64,000 nucleotides of DNA, taken from NCBI RefSeq assembly GCF_021134715.1, contig NC_060022.1, positions 253,001 through 317,000 on the forward strand. The letters run 5' to 3'. The DNA is from Daphnia pulex. Its lineage: Eukaryota; Arthropoda; Branchiopoda; Diplostraca; Daphniidae. The notes below the pieces were generated by a model. The model was given only the letters and a program-made list of their open reading frames with translations, searched no databases and was not told the DNA's origin. The position numbers and the translations under genes were made by a program. Positions 39,102 to 50,893 of this stretch are shown here, in pieces; the stretch's first letter is position 1; every line of letters starts with the position of its first letter.

Positions 39102-41398
39102 AAGTCTGTCGGCGAGATTGTCCTTGTTGGAAACGAGTTTTCAATCAGAAGGGAGATTGTAAAATCAACAACATATTATTCCCTTGGCCCTTTTCTTTAC
39201 ATTTTAATTATGTCACGGGCGGTGAGGTCTACGGATGGAATTAATCTTTTCCCGACGAAACCAGAGTAGAGTTATCTTTTGTTTTTCACTGTAAACCATT
39301 TAGACTCGTTGTTGACAAGTTGTTGAATCCAATTAATCGTTCCGTTTCTTTTCCCTGCAAGTGTTTGCGGATTTCCACAAAATTAACGACTCTGTCCGTG
39401 TGTTGTTGATTGCAGCTAACCTTGTATGGATACATTTTAATGGAATATAAGGGAACAACAAAAACAACAAAAAAATTTTACGCTCATTACTCATAGTTGG
39501 ATTTGTTTTCCGTGTCTATCCAAGTGTGAAATAAGAATTTTGGGTTCACTGTAAAACAGTTTTTTATTTGTTTTGGGAGGAGATCGATTTTTTAAATTTG
39601 GCTATCGATATCTTAAAGATGACTAATTAGAAGATTAGTGTCGTCTGCTCCCGAGTGGCCGAGTCTCGTTTTGTTGTAAAAGGCCCTAAATTATAAGCAT
39701 GTAAAAGTTTCGATAAAGAGGCGAAGTTCAATATTCTAAAGAAAACGGAACGCTAACTTTTTTGGAAACGTGCCTGTACGAAACAAATAAAAAGTTTACC
39801 CAAATAAAATTATAAAAATCAACTACTCAAAAATGACAAGTGATCGTCGTGGGAACTCGTCGCTGCTGAGCACTCACATGCTCTCCACTCACGTGCTGTT
39901 GGTAAATAAAACTAAGAATACAAATAGAATGATGATTATGAGACCTTAAATAGAAAAGTTAAATATTTTCCAGATTTGAGAAATGTTGAATTCTGACTAG
40001 CATTTTTCATGTAGGCCTAAGCCACCTGTCGAATATTAATGCATGGCAGTTTGTTTGTACCAGCACATTATTCCATGGTTTGCGCTATGTAACCTTTTCC
40101 TTTTTACAGATTTGAAGCCTGAGCAAGCCATCATCACTGACTAAAAATGCCATCATAACCGCAAAGTATGCCAGTTTTGCTTTTGCCAGACCTGTCATCA
40201 GCATCACAGTCTCAGTATCATCGCTAGGGTAATGATTTTCACTACTTTTTATTCCTGTCTCCTGCTAGATATTTTAATGACGCATAACTTGTATAAATGC
40301 AGAGTATTACGTGAGATTCTCCCATTTCTTAAAAATTAGGGTTTATTTACTGTCTGATTTTCAACTTCTCCTTACTTGTTGTTTGCAAATAATTTTCGTA
40401 ACCCATTTCTATATTCTTTCTTAGATAAACAGCATCCTGATTGGAGAAACAGAACCGGAGGAACTACCGATGTTGGCCGAGTTACGAATCTCTTCTTCCC
40501 CTTTCTTTGAATGTCCTCGTGTACACCCATGAGAGTGTGGGGGTATTCACGAGGGTATTCACACGGGTGTGGGGTTATTCACTGTCCTGCCTGGTGGATT
40601 CAACTCTTCTACGGATGGAGCCCTTGTGGATGCCTGGCAGTGGATTTCCCAGGCTTAAAGGTAGGACAAATTATAATCTCTATTCTTCGTCTTTGATTAT
40701 TTGCTGATGTTGATTCTAAATCGTTAGATAGTACGGAATACGATTATTCCTGAGCTAGGCGGTTGACTGTTTTCTCTTGCCGTTTTTGTTTAACTCAGTT
40801 AGGTTTCCCTCATTTGTAGAATGACTGCAAATCAGGCTTGTTTTGTTTTGTACCTCATAATTTTGTCTGTGGCTAAACATTCGAAAATATTTGAACTTTA
40901 AACAATTGATGCAAAGTGGAACTAGAAATTTTATGGTCAAGAGGGACCTGCCGCCACACCGGCATCTCCTCGTTGTCTTCAAAATTTTGTTTTCAGTAAG
41001 AAAAGTGATTTGGTGGCAGACTTGCGCGCCCATGTCATGTACGTATGGGCCTAAATATCTTGGGCGCACTTCTTCTGCACATCATATCTCAGCATGTACT
41101 GTAACGCAGTATAAAACTACCTGTCACGAAGCATATGTTTGTAGTTTGTACACAAACAACTCCCAATCGCCTGGTATACATGGCCAGCCACTTTTTCGCT
41201 CTTCGCCATTTATTGACAATCGCGACCGATACTATTCATATGTATCCGATCGACTTTCTTTGAAGGGGGTCATCATGAAATGGAGAAATTTTTAAACCTC
41301 TTCAAAATCTGACAAAGGTTTGTAAATCCCTTATTATAAAAGAAAAATTTCTATCACATGTTTCAGCTATTAGTCAAATTTTGAAACCTTTTTGTAGA
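39102..41398. other. Intergenic upstream of the GPCR
   Basis: No supported coding exon. It holds the second copy of the small hairpin repeat at 40514-40555. TTTTTGTAG just before 41398 looks like a splice acceptor, so one or more noncoding GPCR 5' exons probably lie here. Confidence 0.35.
40514..40555. repeat. Short hairpin repeat, second copy
   Basis: CCTCGTGTACACCCATG is followed by GGGGTATTCACGAGG. It is the reverse-complement relative of 16662-16702. The end unit (GAGGGTATTCAC) is repeated next to it. Confidence 0.4.
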
Positions 41399-42511
41399 AT
41401 GATGAATCATATTGAAGAGCTTGAAAGTATTCTCGATTTCCAGAATGCAACCAGCGGTAGTGTGAAGGCCATCCAAATCAATGTATTTATTATGTTTGCT
41501 CATTTTATCTGTTGCGTCATCGGCATCCCACTGAACGTGTTTATAGCCAGCGTCATCGTTTCCATGCGGAGACTGCGGAGCAAACCACGCAACATCTTAC
41601 TCCTTGGGCTCATACTCTCCGATCTCTCAGCGTTCGTGCCGGTGCTTATGGAATTCGCTTATTTGCATTTCCCAAGTTTAGAACTCTGCCGTACGTACGT
41701 CGCCATCTCCGGCTTGCCGTACATCCTATTCTTGATCCATACGCTTTTAGCTTTGGTTGACAGGTACACTGCTATAGCGCATCCACTTTGGCATTTCAAT
41801 CAAGTCACGCCCGTTTTAATTGTCCGTTGCCAGCTCGTAGCCTCGTTAACCGCTTCTTTCGTCTACAAATTCCCTTACGTCGTTCAGTTTTTACCGCTCA
41901 GCTGCGAATTGCAATTGCTCCAAGAGTTCAACTCCATCGCGATTACGTTGATGATTTTGTTCTCTAGCTGCATCCTGGCCCACGTCATCGTCTACCGACA
42001 GACGAAGAGAGTCCTTGCCAATTACGTACCAAAAGGGTGGAAGCGAGGGACTTTCACGAGTTCCAAGAATGATAAGCGAGTAGCAGCAGTCGTCACGCGT
42101 TCCGAAGGTGTCCAATCTCTCCAACAGCAGCCATTGCCGATTTTCCAGCATCAGCCTCTTTCTTCGATGAATAGCGAAGGTAATACGCAGCAGCAACGGC
42201 AGCAGGTGCCAGCTGACGAGATGAGCATTCACATATCCGATCGCCGAGTCAGCCAGTTGGAAGTGGAGGCGACTCGGACGATGATAGTCAACGTGACGTC
42301 CCTTTCCATTATGACAGGTCCCTTTATATTGTTCACCTTGACCGTCTTCCTCTGCCGATTTAGCGGCGAGGAACAAGTCTGCAGTTCTCTTGCGTGGCTG
42401 GCTCCCTATTTGAAAGAATTGGTAGTTTTACACGCCGTTTATCACCCAACAATTCAATTATCCCGCAGTTCGGAACTCTCGTCAGCTCTGAAGCAGTGGC
42501 TCAATAGGTAA
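41399..42511 (+). CDS. Rhodopsin-class orphan G protein-coupled receptor
   Basis: A single coding exon of about 370 residues. The ATG at 41399 (or 41402) directly follows a likely acceptor, TTTTTGTAG. Seven hydrophobic helices are visible. A glycosylation site (NATS) precedes TM1; TM1 has the conserved Asn (GIPLNVFIASV), TM2 has LILSDL, and TM3 ends in DRYTAIAHPLW, a DRY motif. The disulfide pair is likely ELCRTY with LSCELQL. The third intracellular loop is long and Gln-rich (QSLQQQPLPIFQHQ). TM7 reads VYHPTIQL where most class A receptors have NPxxY. It resembles peptide or orphan class A receptors, but I cannot name the ligand. Its neighbours are secreted inhibitors on the other strand, with no evident functional link. 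Confidence 0.85.
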   Translation: MMNHIEELESILDFQNATSGSVKAIQINVFIMFAHFICCVIGIPLNVFIASVIVSMRRLRSKPRNILLLGLILSDLSAFVPVLMEFAYLHFPSLELCRTYVAISGLPYILFLIHTLLALVDRYTAIAHPLWHFNQVTPVLIVRCQLVASLTASFVYKFPYVVQFLPLSCELQLLQEFNSIAITLMILFSSCILAHVIVYRQTKRVLANYVPKGWKRGTFTSSKNDKRVAAVVTRSEGVQSLQQQPLPIFQHQPLSSMNSEGNTQQQRQQVPADEMSIHISDRRVSQLEVEATRTMIVNVTSLSIMTGPFILFTLTVFLCRFSGEEQVCSSLAWLAPYLKELVVLHAVYHPTIQLSRSSELSSALKQWLNR

Positions 42512-43436
42512 CGACCTCCAGTTGTTTCTATTACCCAACAGCAAGTCCCAAAACCCTTCGATATTGCGCGTTTTTTTGTTTCCTGTTACCTGTGAAAACC
42601 GCTTTAACAATTGTTATTCTCATGTCTTTAGCACTATATATCATTCGATGTTTATCAATAGCGGACACTGGAATTGTTCAGGAAGCGTGGCTATATTATC
42701 GCCAGTATGTGATAAAGTGACGGCATTGCTATATTTGTTCCATATTGTTCAATGTAAACTTGAAGCTTAAAGAATAACAAATTTCAGAATTTGAAATGTT
42801 GAACCTTTTTAGAGTTTCTGCTGATTTGTTTACACAGCGTCACAATGGAGCAAAACTAGATGTTAAGTCGGGATTCAGTTTATAGAATAATTCCTTTCGA
42901 CATGCTTTTCATTCCCATCACACCACATCACCTGGAATTTCTCACGGTGTAAACTTCGAGAACACGTTTCCTTTTACGTCTTGAATATCACATTTTCTTA
43001 TATAAATTTGCCATTAAAACTTTCTCTAACTGTGTAATCTTCTTTTCCTCTGTCAGCAGACCATTTTAGAAATCGATCGACTTCGGCGACTCACAAAGCC
43101 TCTTATCAACTTCAAGTTAAGATTTTGACGCTCAATATAGTCACTTGTCCAAGTTTATTAGTTTTTTTTTTTTTAACTTTTAACTGAATGACGTATTAAT
43201 TTCAGAATAGTAGAGTACCGGTAGTAGACTAGTATTAGAACGAATAGAAATAAGTGTATTGAGATTTATCGAGAATAAGGTCAGTCTATTATAGTAAACA
43301 GGAATTTGAAAACTGAGCCAGGAGAATCATGTAATATAATCGTGAGAACAAAAGGCATCGATTGGAAAGGGAAATTAAATATCCGTTTTAATCAGTCATT
43401 TAGAATTTGAAGGCTAACGATGACTATCTTTTTTTT
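42512..43436. other. 3' flank of the GPCR and tail-to-tail spacer
   Basis: No gene seen. It is the spacer between the GPCR stop and the stop of the four-domain Kunitz gene on the opposite strand. Confidence 0.35.
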
Positions 43437-44848
43437 TTAAATCTCTTCCGACTCAGCCGAGACTGGTAGTAGTTCGTCCTCGGACATGCCCAATCCGACA
43501 TCTGAACCGGAGCAGGCCAATTGACAAGCTTTCTCCGATATGAATCTGTTATCGTTGCCGCGGCAACCGCCGTAGTTAAAAAGTGTGCAGACTCCAGTCG
43601 TTGCATCGAAAAAGAATCTCGGAATAGATGCCCGGCAAGGTCCGATGACTTTTGGTTGCAAACACGGAGGTGGAGGACTTAATGCTGGGCCTATAATTCA
43701 TCCAAACAAAAATTACCTGTGATGCCTTGAGATATTTCAATGAAATGGTATCATACCACTAGTAGTAGGTTCAGGACCGCAGGCCGTATTGCATTCGTCC
43801 TCCGAGTTGAATAGGTTGGCTGTTTTACCACATCCCTCATACAGGAAAGGCCTGCACTCACCGGCTGTCGAATCGAAAGTCCAGGAAGGAATGAAAGCCA
43901 AGCAACTGGAATTATTAATTAGCTCAACCGGAGGTAAACTGCATTTCTCCTCTTTCGTCATTTGGACAACAGTTACTTTCTCCGCTGCAGCGCAATCAAA
44001 GTCGTTGGCAAGAAGAGATTAAAAAATTGAAAGTTATATACTTTAATGTCACTAATTAAACTTTTTTTACCTGCAGCAGAAATTGTGACGGCGGACGCAT
44101 TGGTTATCGAATTGGCGAATTGCGGCCGAGTGAGAGGGGCTTGCTCTATGCGATTACACTTGAAATCGCATTCGTGGTACGATTTAAATCTGTTGTCGTT
44201 GCCACCGCATCCACCGTAATTAAAAGGCGTACATTGTCCCGTTTGCATGTCGAAAAAATAACTCGGAATGGAGGCACGACAAGAGCCGACGGCTTTCGGT
44301 TGCATACACGGAGTTGATGGGTCGCTTTCACTGATTTTCTGCTGTAATCCTGTATTATTATTATGCCATCAAGTTTCAGAAAATTGTTAGACTAAAAATT
44401 CAAAGCTCTATGCCAGGATAATATAAAGTTGTTTTTACCTTGTTTGTTGCATCTAGCCAGACAAGCAAATTCATTTCTGAATAGGTTCTTTGTGCCCCAA
44501 CAGCCGTCCCAGAAAAACTTTTTGCAAGAACTTGACTGGACGTGGTAATACCATCGCGGAATAAATCCACTGCAGTGTCGCTGATTCGTGGAGTAATTGA
44601 TGGGAGGTAATTTGCAGATTCCAACATCGGTTATACTTTCGCCGTCGGTTACATTGCCGTCGTCGTCTTTAGCGGCAACACCGTCAACGTAATTCTCTTC
44701 AGACGATTCTGATAAGGCTATACACAGGCAGCAACACGTAATGAGTAAATTAAAATTCCAAATTTAAAATAATTGAAATCTTACGGAGGTTCGCCGCTGC
44801 AGTTGACGTTAACACGCCAACAAAAATTATCCACTTGAGCGAGTCCAT
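43437..44848 (-). CDS. Secreted four-domain Kunitz inhibitor
   Basis: Five exons, 44848-44785, 44717-44439, 44349-44071, 43984-43757 and 43690-43437, in phase, about 367 residues. A signal peptide (MDSLKWIIFVGVLTSTAAA) is followed by an acidic linker and four Kunitz domains. Domain 1 is divergent: CSGFIPRWYYH, then FFWDGCWGTKNLF in place of the usual YGGC. Domains 2 to 4 are canonical, with P1 Arg, Leu and Arg. Domains 1 to 3 match the first three domains of the large Kunitz gene in order and wording (SGxIPRW, then MQPKA and CRA, then CSLPP and CLAFIPSW), and domain 4 matches the second domain of the two-domain gene. The tail is acidic (SEDELLPVSAESEEI). One exon per domain with phase-1 introns. 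An inhibitory role is inferred. Confidence 0.85.
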
Positions 44849-46759
44849 GAAAAAATCGCAAATTTCCGAGGTTAAAAATAATCAATGCACTCAACTGAAT
44901 TTTCCAAACGAAATTGAAACTATGTTCACTTTCCTACAGCTAGTCGTTGGTTCCGTTCGACTGGGCGAACGACCGACGGCTTTCTGTAGTCATTACTATC
45001 GAAATCACGCCGATGTTATTGCAAACCAGTTTATTCCGTTATTAGTCGGAGAAACCTGAAGTCCATTTTCACTTTTCCCTTCTCTTTTTTTTTAAAGAGG
45101 CGTATCAAAATAGTGTTCAGATTCCATCACATAGGCATTCAAACCAAAACGTATTCATAAAAAAGGGATGTGCGTTCTTATTAGTTACAGTGTAGTGTTA
45201 CAAATGGTGTCGCATAGTCGTTCGTTCCACATTTCACGGAAAATATTAGAGTAACAGCGACGCAAGTTTTAATGCCAATTGCAAACAACTCATTAATGCG
45301 CAATAAGTTTTTTAAATTCACCGTTATTGAAGGTTATGCAGAGCGTGTCCGTCCGTTAAATCGTTAACGGTTCAGTAAACCTTTTACTCAAATGCCCCAC
45401 CCTAGATGGCGAAGTCGTCGAGCCCTCTGCCCCTCTCGCGGCAGTCATGGGAAATTGTTGTCGGAAGTGGACCTTCTTTGTTCTTTCTTTACCTTTAAAC
45501 AAATATGGCGGGCAGACCAGCAGACCACCTTGCATGGTGTCGGAGTGCAGTGGGCTGTCGGAGTGTCGGGTATGAGGTGAATTACCAGTTTACCACTTAC
45601 AATTAGTAATCTTAGTTATGAGACACTTACCAATAGAAATAGTGTCTTAAGTAGCTGGAGTGTGGATTGTGGTCGGAGAGAAGAACAGTTTTAATCAATT
45701 ACTTAATTAAGAATTGTTGAATTTCATCTAATGAATAGTGTAGTAACAATTGAAGTTAAGAAATTAAAATCTTTGAATAATTAAGAAGCTGCTATTAATA
45801 ATTTTTCCCTTTATTCTTTTTATGTTTCAGGGTTTCAGATGTAGAACATTTTGTTGTTTTAGCCAGAATAATGGGAGTAACAATGGTGAAGCAAATATAG
45901 GAGAACAGGTATTGCTTTCAACTTCTTATATATCTGATGGCGAAAGTTGCTGAATATTTGTTAAGTTAACAGTTTAAGTGTGTGAAGTGGACAGAGGAAA
46001 AAGGGCACTGTATTTTGAGAGGACATAAACATACAGTTACAAGGAGATTTTGTGTTGGAATTTATTGGTAGTTAAAACATGGTTAAACATGTGTGAGCTG
46101 CCAAACTCAAAGTTAACTTCTACAGAAATTTTTCTTAAATTGATTAACCACTGAAGCCTTATTGTCTCTTTATAGCATCTGATTGTGTGTAAGGTCTTTT
46201 TAGATACTAATTAAATTTTTTATGAAAGATATAGAAAGATGTAGGGAACTGTTAGCATATCTTCTTCAAGAAAAAAAGTGCAATTCAAGTAAGAATCTTA
46301 GGTAGAATTGTTATTTATTTGTTCCAACTCCTCAACAAACAAAAGAATGATTAAAATGAAATAAAAATTGGTTTTTTGTAAGGTTGTGTGTGTACATGTT
46401 TTTTTTTTTTTTTTTTAATATTTACTGAATATTTTAATGGAATTCCTCATTTGTTTCCTCATACTCTGTAATATTTCGATAGGAAATCTGGAAGAAATCG
46501 GTGGTGGTGGTTGGTGTGAAGAAACTATTGCCCTGGAGTGCTGTAAGATGTTGTAGTAGTGGTACTACTCAAGCTGTCCATCAATTCTAACAGTTGATTA
46601 GAGTTTTGGCCACGACAAAATTTGAAGAGGCCCCATCCAATCTGAACCAAGAAATTGAGACAGGTAGCAACCAATATAGTTGACAAAAGAATGTGAAGGT
46701 ACATACAATAAAACTACTTTGTATTTGTTATAAAGCACGCTAATATTTCGTTATAATTT
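44849..46759. other. Intergenic, AT-rich
   Basis: No gene supported. A CTAGATGGCG element lies near 45403-45412, and a long T tract lies at 46400-46418. Confidence 0.35.
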
Positions 46760-47520
46760 AGGCACCAGCCAATCTCATCGTGAATTTTGCTTATCTTTTT
46801 GATGCCTTTAAAATGATCGCTAGTGTTGAGAAAGAAGGAAAATCTGAACCCAAAGTAAAGCTTGAAGAACCATCTGCTACCGGTATACCAATAACCAACG
46901 GAACTTATTCCATGCGCTCCAAGCCGGCATTATTATGGCGTGCTCTTGCAGACTCATGACAATGACTTACGACGGTTCTGGTGGAGTCATCAAGGAGGAA
47001 AGCAGTGGTAACCCACACCAAATCAAAATCCTTCACCAACCGACATCATTTTCAAGTTCGGCATGGAAGGCCGGCATCTGTTTGCGGTATGTAAGAGCAT
47101 GGCGTCTGAAGAGACATCGTAAAGGTTACTTGTTCAAGTTCCCTTAAGCAAACCTTTATTACTTCCATATCCCAGACCAATTGCCTAAAGTACCAGGTAA
47201 TGATAAACAATTTTATTTCTTTTCAAATCCATATCTAAAGAACATTTTATTCTTTTCAACAGCAGATCTAGAAACCCAAAGTTGATGAAATTTGTCTTGA
47301 GGATTAATTGAGTTCTACAGTATCACGACGAAAAGCATCTAGCACGATGTCGTTTAAGACTTCCCATTGGCCAGACCTCTGTTCAGAATGTCTCGGTTTT
47401 CCACGCAAACGACATCAAATCGTTGAGCGAATTATCTTTGAAAGTTCGAACACTCTGTGCATGTCCCGCTGAGAAGAAATGGTGACTAAAGCCGGCAGCC
47501 TAGGCAGAGACAGTAAAATT
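46760..47520 (+). pseudogene. Decayed coding exons, unidentified
   Basis: Two stretches read like real protein but are broken. At 46760-46960 an open frame gives APANLIVNFAYLFDAFKM, an acidic Lys/Glu linker and SMRSKPALLWRALADS before a TGA. At 47320-47490 a frame gives QYHDEKHLARCRLRLPIGQT and SLKVRTLCACPAEKKW before a TGA. Intervening sequence has stops in every frame. LCACP recalls the CACP of the p53-family DNA-binding domain, but the rest does not align, so I do not assign it. It lies just outside the left arm of the inverted repeat. Confidence 0.3.
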
Positions 47521-48042
47521 GGACAAGGAATTCAACCCATCTCGTCCACGATTGCGTAAACGCAAGGTACTATTTTGCATTATAACAAGAGGAAGGAAAA
47601 AGCTGCTGCTAATACGACCACCTCATCTTTCTCGACTTAAGGGCCACTAGATACGTTGGGACTGGAGGTAAACCGAAATCTAAGACCATGAAGAAACTTA
47701 ATGCTTATTCCTAATAGCAATTGCGCTCACTACGTAATTCTCTAACCCATCACTAAAGAACACCACTCCTGCAACACAAACGAATGTTGTTCAACTCAAT
47801 TGGTGTTTACGCAGCCGGGACAACTGGAATTCCCATGGGTCGGCGTATTTATCACCATTCATTCACCACCATAAATGGTAAAACATATTTTAGGTTGATC
47901 GCGCAATGATGAGTTCAGCTTCGGGACCCCTACCTGGCTGTACTAATTGCTCTCCATTGCCTCCGCCACTCCAGTAATTATTAAAATTAAAATCTCTCGC
48001 GTGCCAGACCGCAACAATTTTAATTCATTTCCTTACACAGAT

Positions 48043-48640
48043 CAATGTCTTCTGGAAAATACAGTATCGCTTCACTGAGATGTATACTTTGACGTTCCAA
48101 TGGCAAACTTAAAAGGAAATGTGACGATTCGAACGTTGTGATTCGTTCACAGGACAAAGAAATATTAACGTTACCTCCGCAGTTTGAAGGTATCTATTGC
48201 ACATGTTATTTGCATGAATTACTATGAAAAGGTGTTATCTCATTCAGCATTTTTACCTGTAGAATTTCGATCCCAATTCTCAGCGGGTACCAGGTGGTTG
48301 GTCAGCTAAACGGCGGCTAAGCGTGTCCGGATGATAATCAGATGTTGCTGGATGAATGAGACGTTGTGACCATCTCCAAATTCGTGGTAGATCATCATTC
48401 AGCTCAATGTACTCCGGATCGGTTGCTATCAGTAACTGTTATAGACGATTTACTTTTCGTGTCCAATGGACTTGGTTTCTCAACAGAAGTTGTTTTCCTA
48501 ATGAAATAACACGTTTAATGGTCCGTAATATTAAAATAATTATCAATTTTAGTCGTGTGACACCTGCCGAAGTGAAGGACACGAAAATGCAATATGCAAA
48601 ACATAACGAAACGCATTTCGACTTCCAGTGCTGGTGAAAT
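48043..48640 (-). pseudogene. Decayed spliced coding sequence in the left arm
   Basis: Read on the minus strand: an exon with IELNDDLPRIWRWSQRLIH and TSDYHPDTLSRRL, broken soon after in this copy (ADQPPGTR then stop), then an intron-like GTAAAA to AATAG stretch, then an open frame with NVNISLSCERITTFESS and LPLERQSIHLSEAILYFPED. A stop (TAA) interrupts the first exon in both arms. The family is not recognised. Confidence 0.35.
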
Positions 48641-50077
48641 TTAAAGTTAAAAAAAACAAAACAATTTCTATTACAAACTTCTCAGAAGTTGGGTGTAACG
48701 AAAAGTCCCTCAAAGTAACATTTTTCTTTATAAATTGAAATAGTAGATCTCATTAAACATTGAAAAATTCATTTCTAGGAAGTATGTAAGCTTATTCTTC
48801 ACCTGGAAGCATCCAAAGTTCTTCAAGGTCTAGGCTGCGTTAAACGTTGTTGGCTCAGCCTCTCCAGCGGAAACCTACTATGACTAATTGCTCCCTAGTA
48901 AAACTGGCCTCGCTCTCTTCTTCCTTCTTCAGGTAATCTCCCTGAGCACAATGAAACAAGGCATAGTCTCCCCTGTCTTGATTGACCGAACTGTGCAAGG
49001 AAATTTCATATTGATAAAATTAATATATTGAAGGTAAAATATAAACATGTATGATGAGGGATGATAAAAATATTTATAAAAAAGTGTCAATAAGATTGTC
49101 AGCAGTTAATTTTCTTTATGATATTTTTAAAATATAGTGCTGTATAAATATCTTCAACATCCCAACACATGATCTGTTGCTTTCTTCATTTTTTTCCATT
49201 TTCATAACATACTGCACTAATCAATTAAATTAAACACAAGACCCATAATTTTATTTGATGGCAGGGGGCCTGTTGCTTTCCCAACCGCGATTATAACACA
49301 ACGTCATTATTTGTTTGGTGCATAAGGTTTCTTGATCTAGCAGTTTTCAATTGAAGCACTCCTAGATCATGTAAGATCAGGTTACCTCAATCGTAAATGC
49401 ATGGATGAGATTTGAGTGACAGAGATGGGAGAGATTTGACATGACAGACAAATTAATGAACAACACATTGAACTGTGACACCAAAGACAGCAGCAGCAGC
49501 AACAACTTTAAGCACACCTTTCGACATCTCTTCATTAGGCAGCATCTCCATTAACAGCCTGAACATCAACGGCCATTGAAACCTACAGAGAAAAATAAAG
49601 ATTCATCACAAGTAAGGCAAAGTGCAGAATAACAGGAATGAAGTTAAAAGTCGAAGTGATATTTTGTCAACAATCTGGAATCACTAAAAGATGCCATAGA
49701 CAGGGCACAGAAACGAATGTCAACTGTTAAGCTGCCTTCTCATTATACTACCTTTTAGGGATTTTGTCTGTTGTGATATGTGATGCTGCAGTGGAGACTT
49801 TTTGGTGAAGACGAGATATAAATTTGGAGAGGAGTATATGCCGTGAGTATCGAAGTTAATTGCCTTTGTTTGTTCCTTCTTTCAATTGAGTGTCAACGAG
49901 CTAGAGCGGACATTGTTTTCATGTAAAAGTTTCTTTTTTCTGACGCTAGACGTCATAGCCTTTGATAATTTTACACTCAGTTTAATAACGTTTACTTTGC
50001 ACATCTCTGAAGAAATTTCTCGCTGCTACTAAAAGAAACTTTTGTGTGATAGCTGTCAGTTTCTGTTTCAGCAACAA

Positions 50078-50457
50078 AGCTCACTTGTTAGTTTTTAATA
50101 ATAATGTCCTTTTTTTCTACTTCCGGTTTTCTTATTTCAGTCAGTAGTTTAGTAAATATTTATTTGACGCACAAAAGAACCACATATTCGTGATCCTCGT
50201 CAAATTTGTGGTAAAGTTCATGTTTTTTTTTGTACGTACGCGTACTTCCGGTTTCGAACATTTTCCTGAACTATAGTTCAGGAAAATTCTCGATTTTGGC
50301 CAAATTTTGGATTTCGTTTAAATCACACTTAATCGACCCCAAATTTCATGGAGATCACAAATATATGGTTTAATTTGATGGCAGCTCAATGGTTAAGGTG
50401 CTGTGGCTTACTTCCGGTATACTTCCGGAAAATTTGCATAAAACTAGCAAGTGAGCT
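50078..50457. mobile_element. MITE-like element, 380 bases, left-arm copy
   Basis: Ends are AGCTCACTTGTTAGTTTT and the reverse complement of AGCTCACTTGCTAGTTTT, 17 of 18 bases alike. Inside are four ACTTCCGG motifs arranged roughly symmetrically and a perfect 26-base palindrome at 50261-50286. No coding capacity. The mirror copy is at 61582-61961. Confidence 0.5.
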
Positions 50458-50698
50458 CTGTTTTCTGTACAGTTCTAAGGATTGAATGCTAGGTTTTAGC
50501 AAACAAATATGAACTTTTCAAGTTTTGTGAGTATCTTAAGACCAGTCCTTCAAATATTGAGTTTTGAGACGTGTTAAATAGATGGCGTGTTGATTGTGTC
50601 AGTTATGGAATGGCGGTTTGCTGTCAAAAGTTTCTTCGAAAATTACCAATGAATTCATAGGTAAATTCAAGTGATTTCGTCTCTAACTTGTCGGTGAT

Positions 50699-50893
50699 GT
50701 GTTCTATTCCGTGTATATGTTGGATAACCTTAATGTTTCTCATCAACTTACAGGAGGAAATGTGAAAGGTCGTGGTCGTCGTGCAGCCTACCGTCAACTA
50801 TTTTGTTCAAAATCATTGTATTCTACTGAATGTGCCATTGAAATGATACAGGTAATAACCAACTCTAGCTTTATGCATTTCATGTATTGCTGA
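50699..50893 (+). other. Coding-like exon in the left arm
   Basis: An acceptor (TTACAG) near 50753 and a donor (ATACAG|GTAATA) at about 50851 bracket a stretch reading GNVKGRGRRAAYRQLFCSKS. An upstream piece near 50610-50662 starts ATGGCGGTTTGC but hits an in-frame TAG at a GTAAAT donor. It could be a noncoding transcript or a pseudogene. Mirrored at 61146-61340. Confidence 0.2.

Noticed and set aside
40441-41295. Open frames upstream of the GPCR
   Set aside because: They overlap in different frames, contain the hairpin repeat and show no domain; noncoding 5' exons are more likely.
47440-47490. LKVRTLCACPAEKKW resembling the CACP core of the p53-family DNA-binding domain
   Set aside because: The spacing is off by one residue and the preceding 40 residues do not match the p53 domain, so a short motif is not enough.
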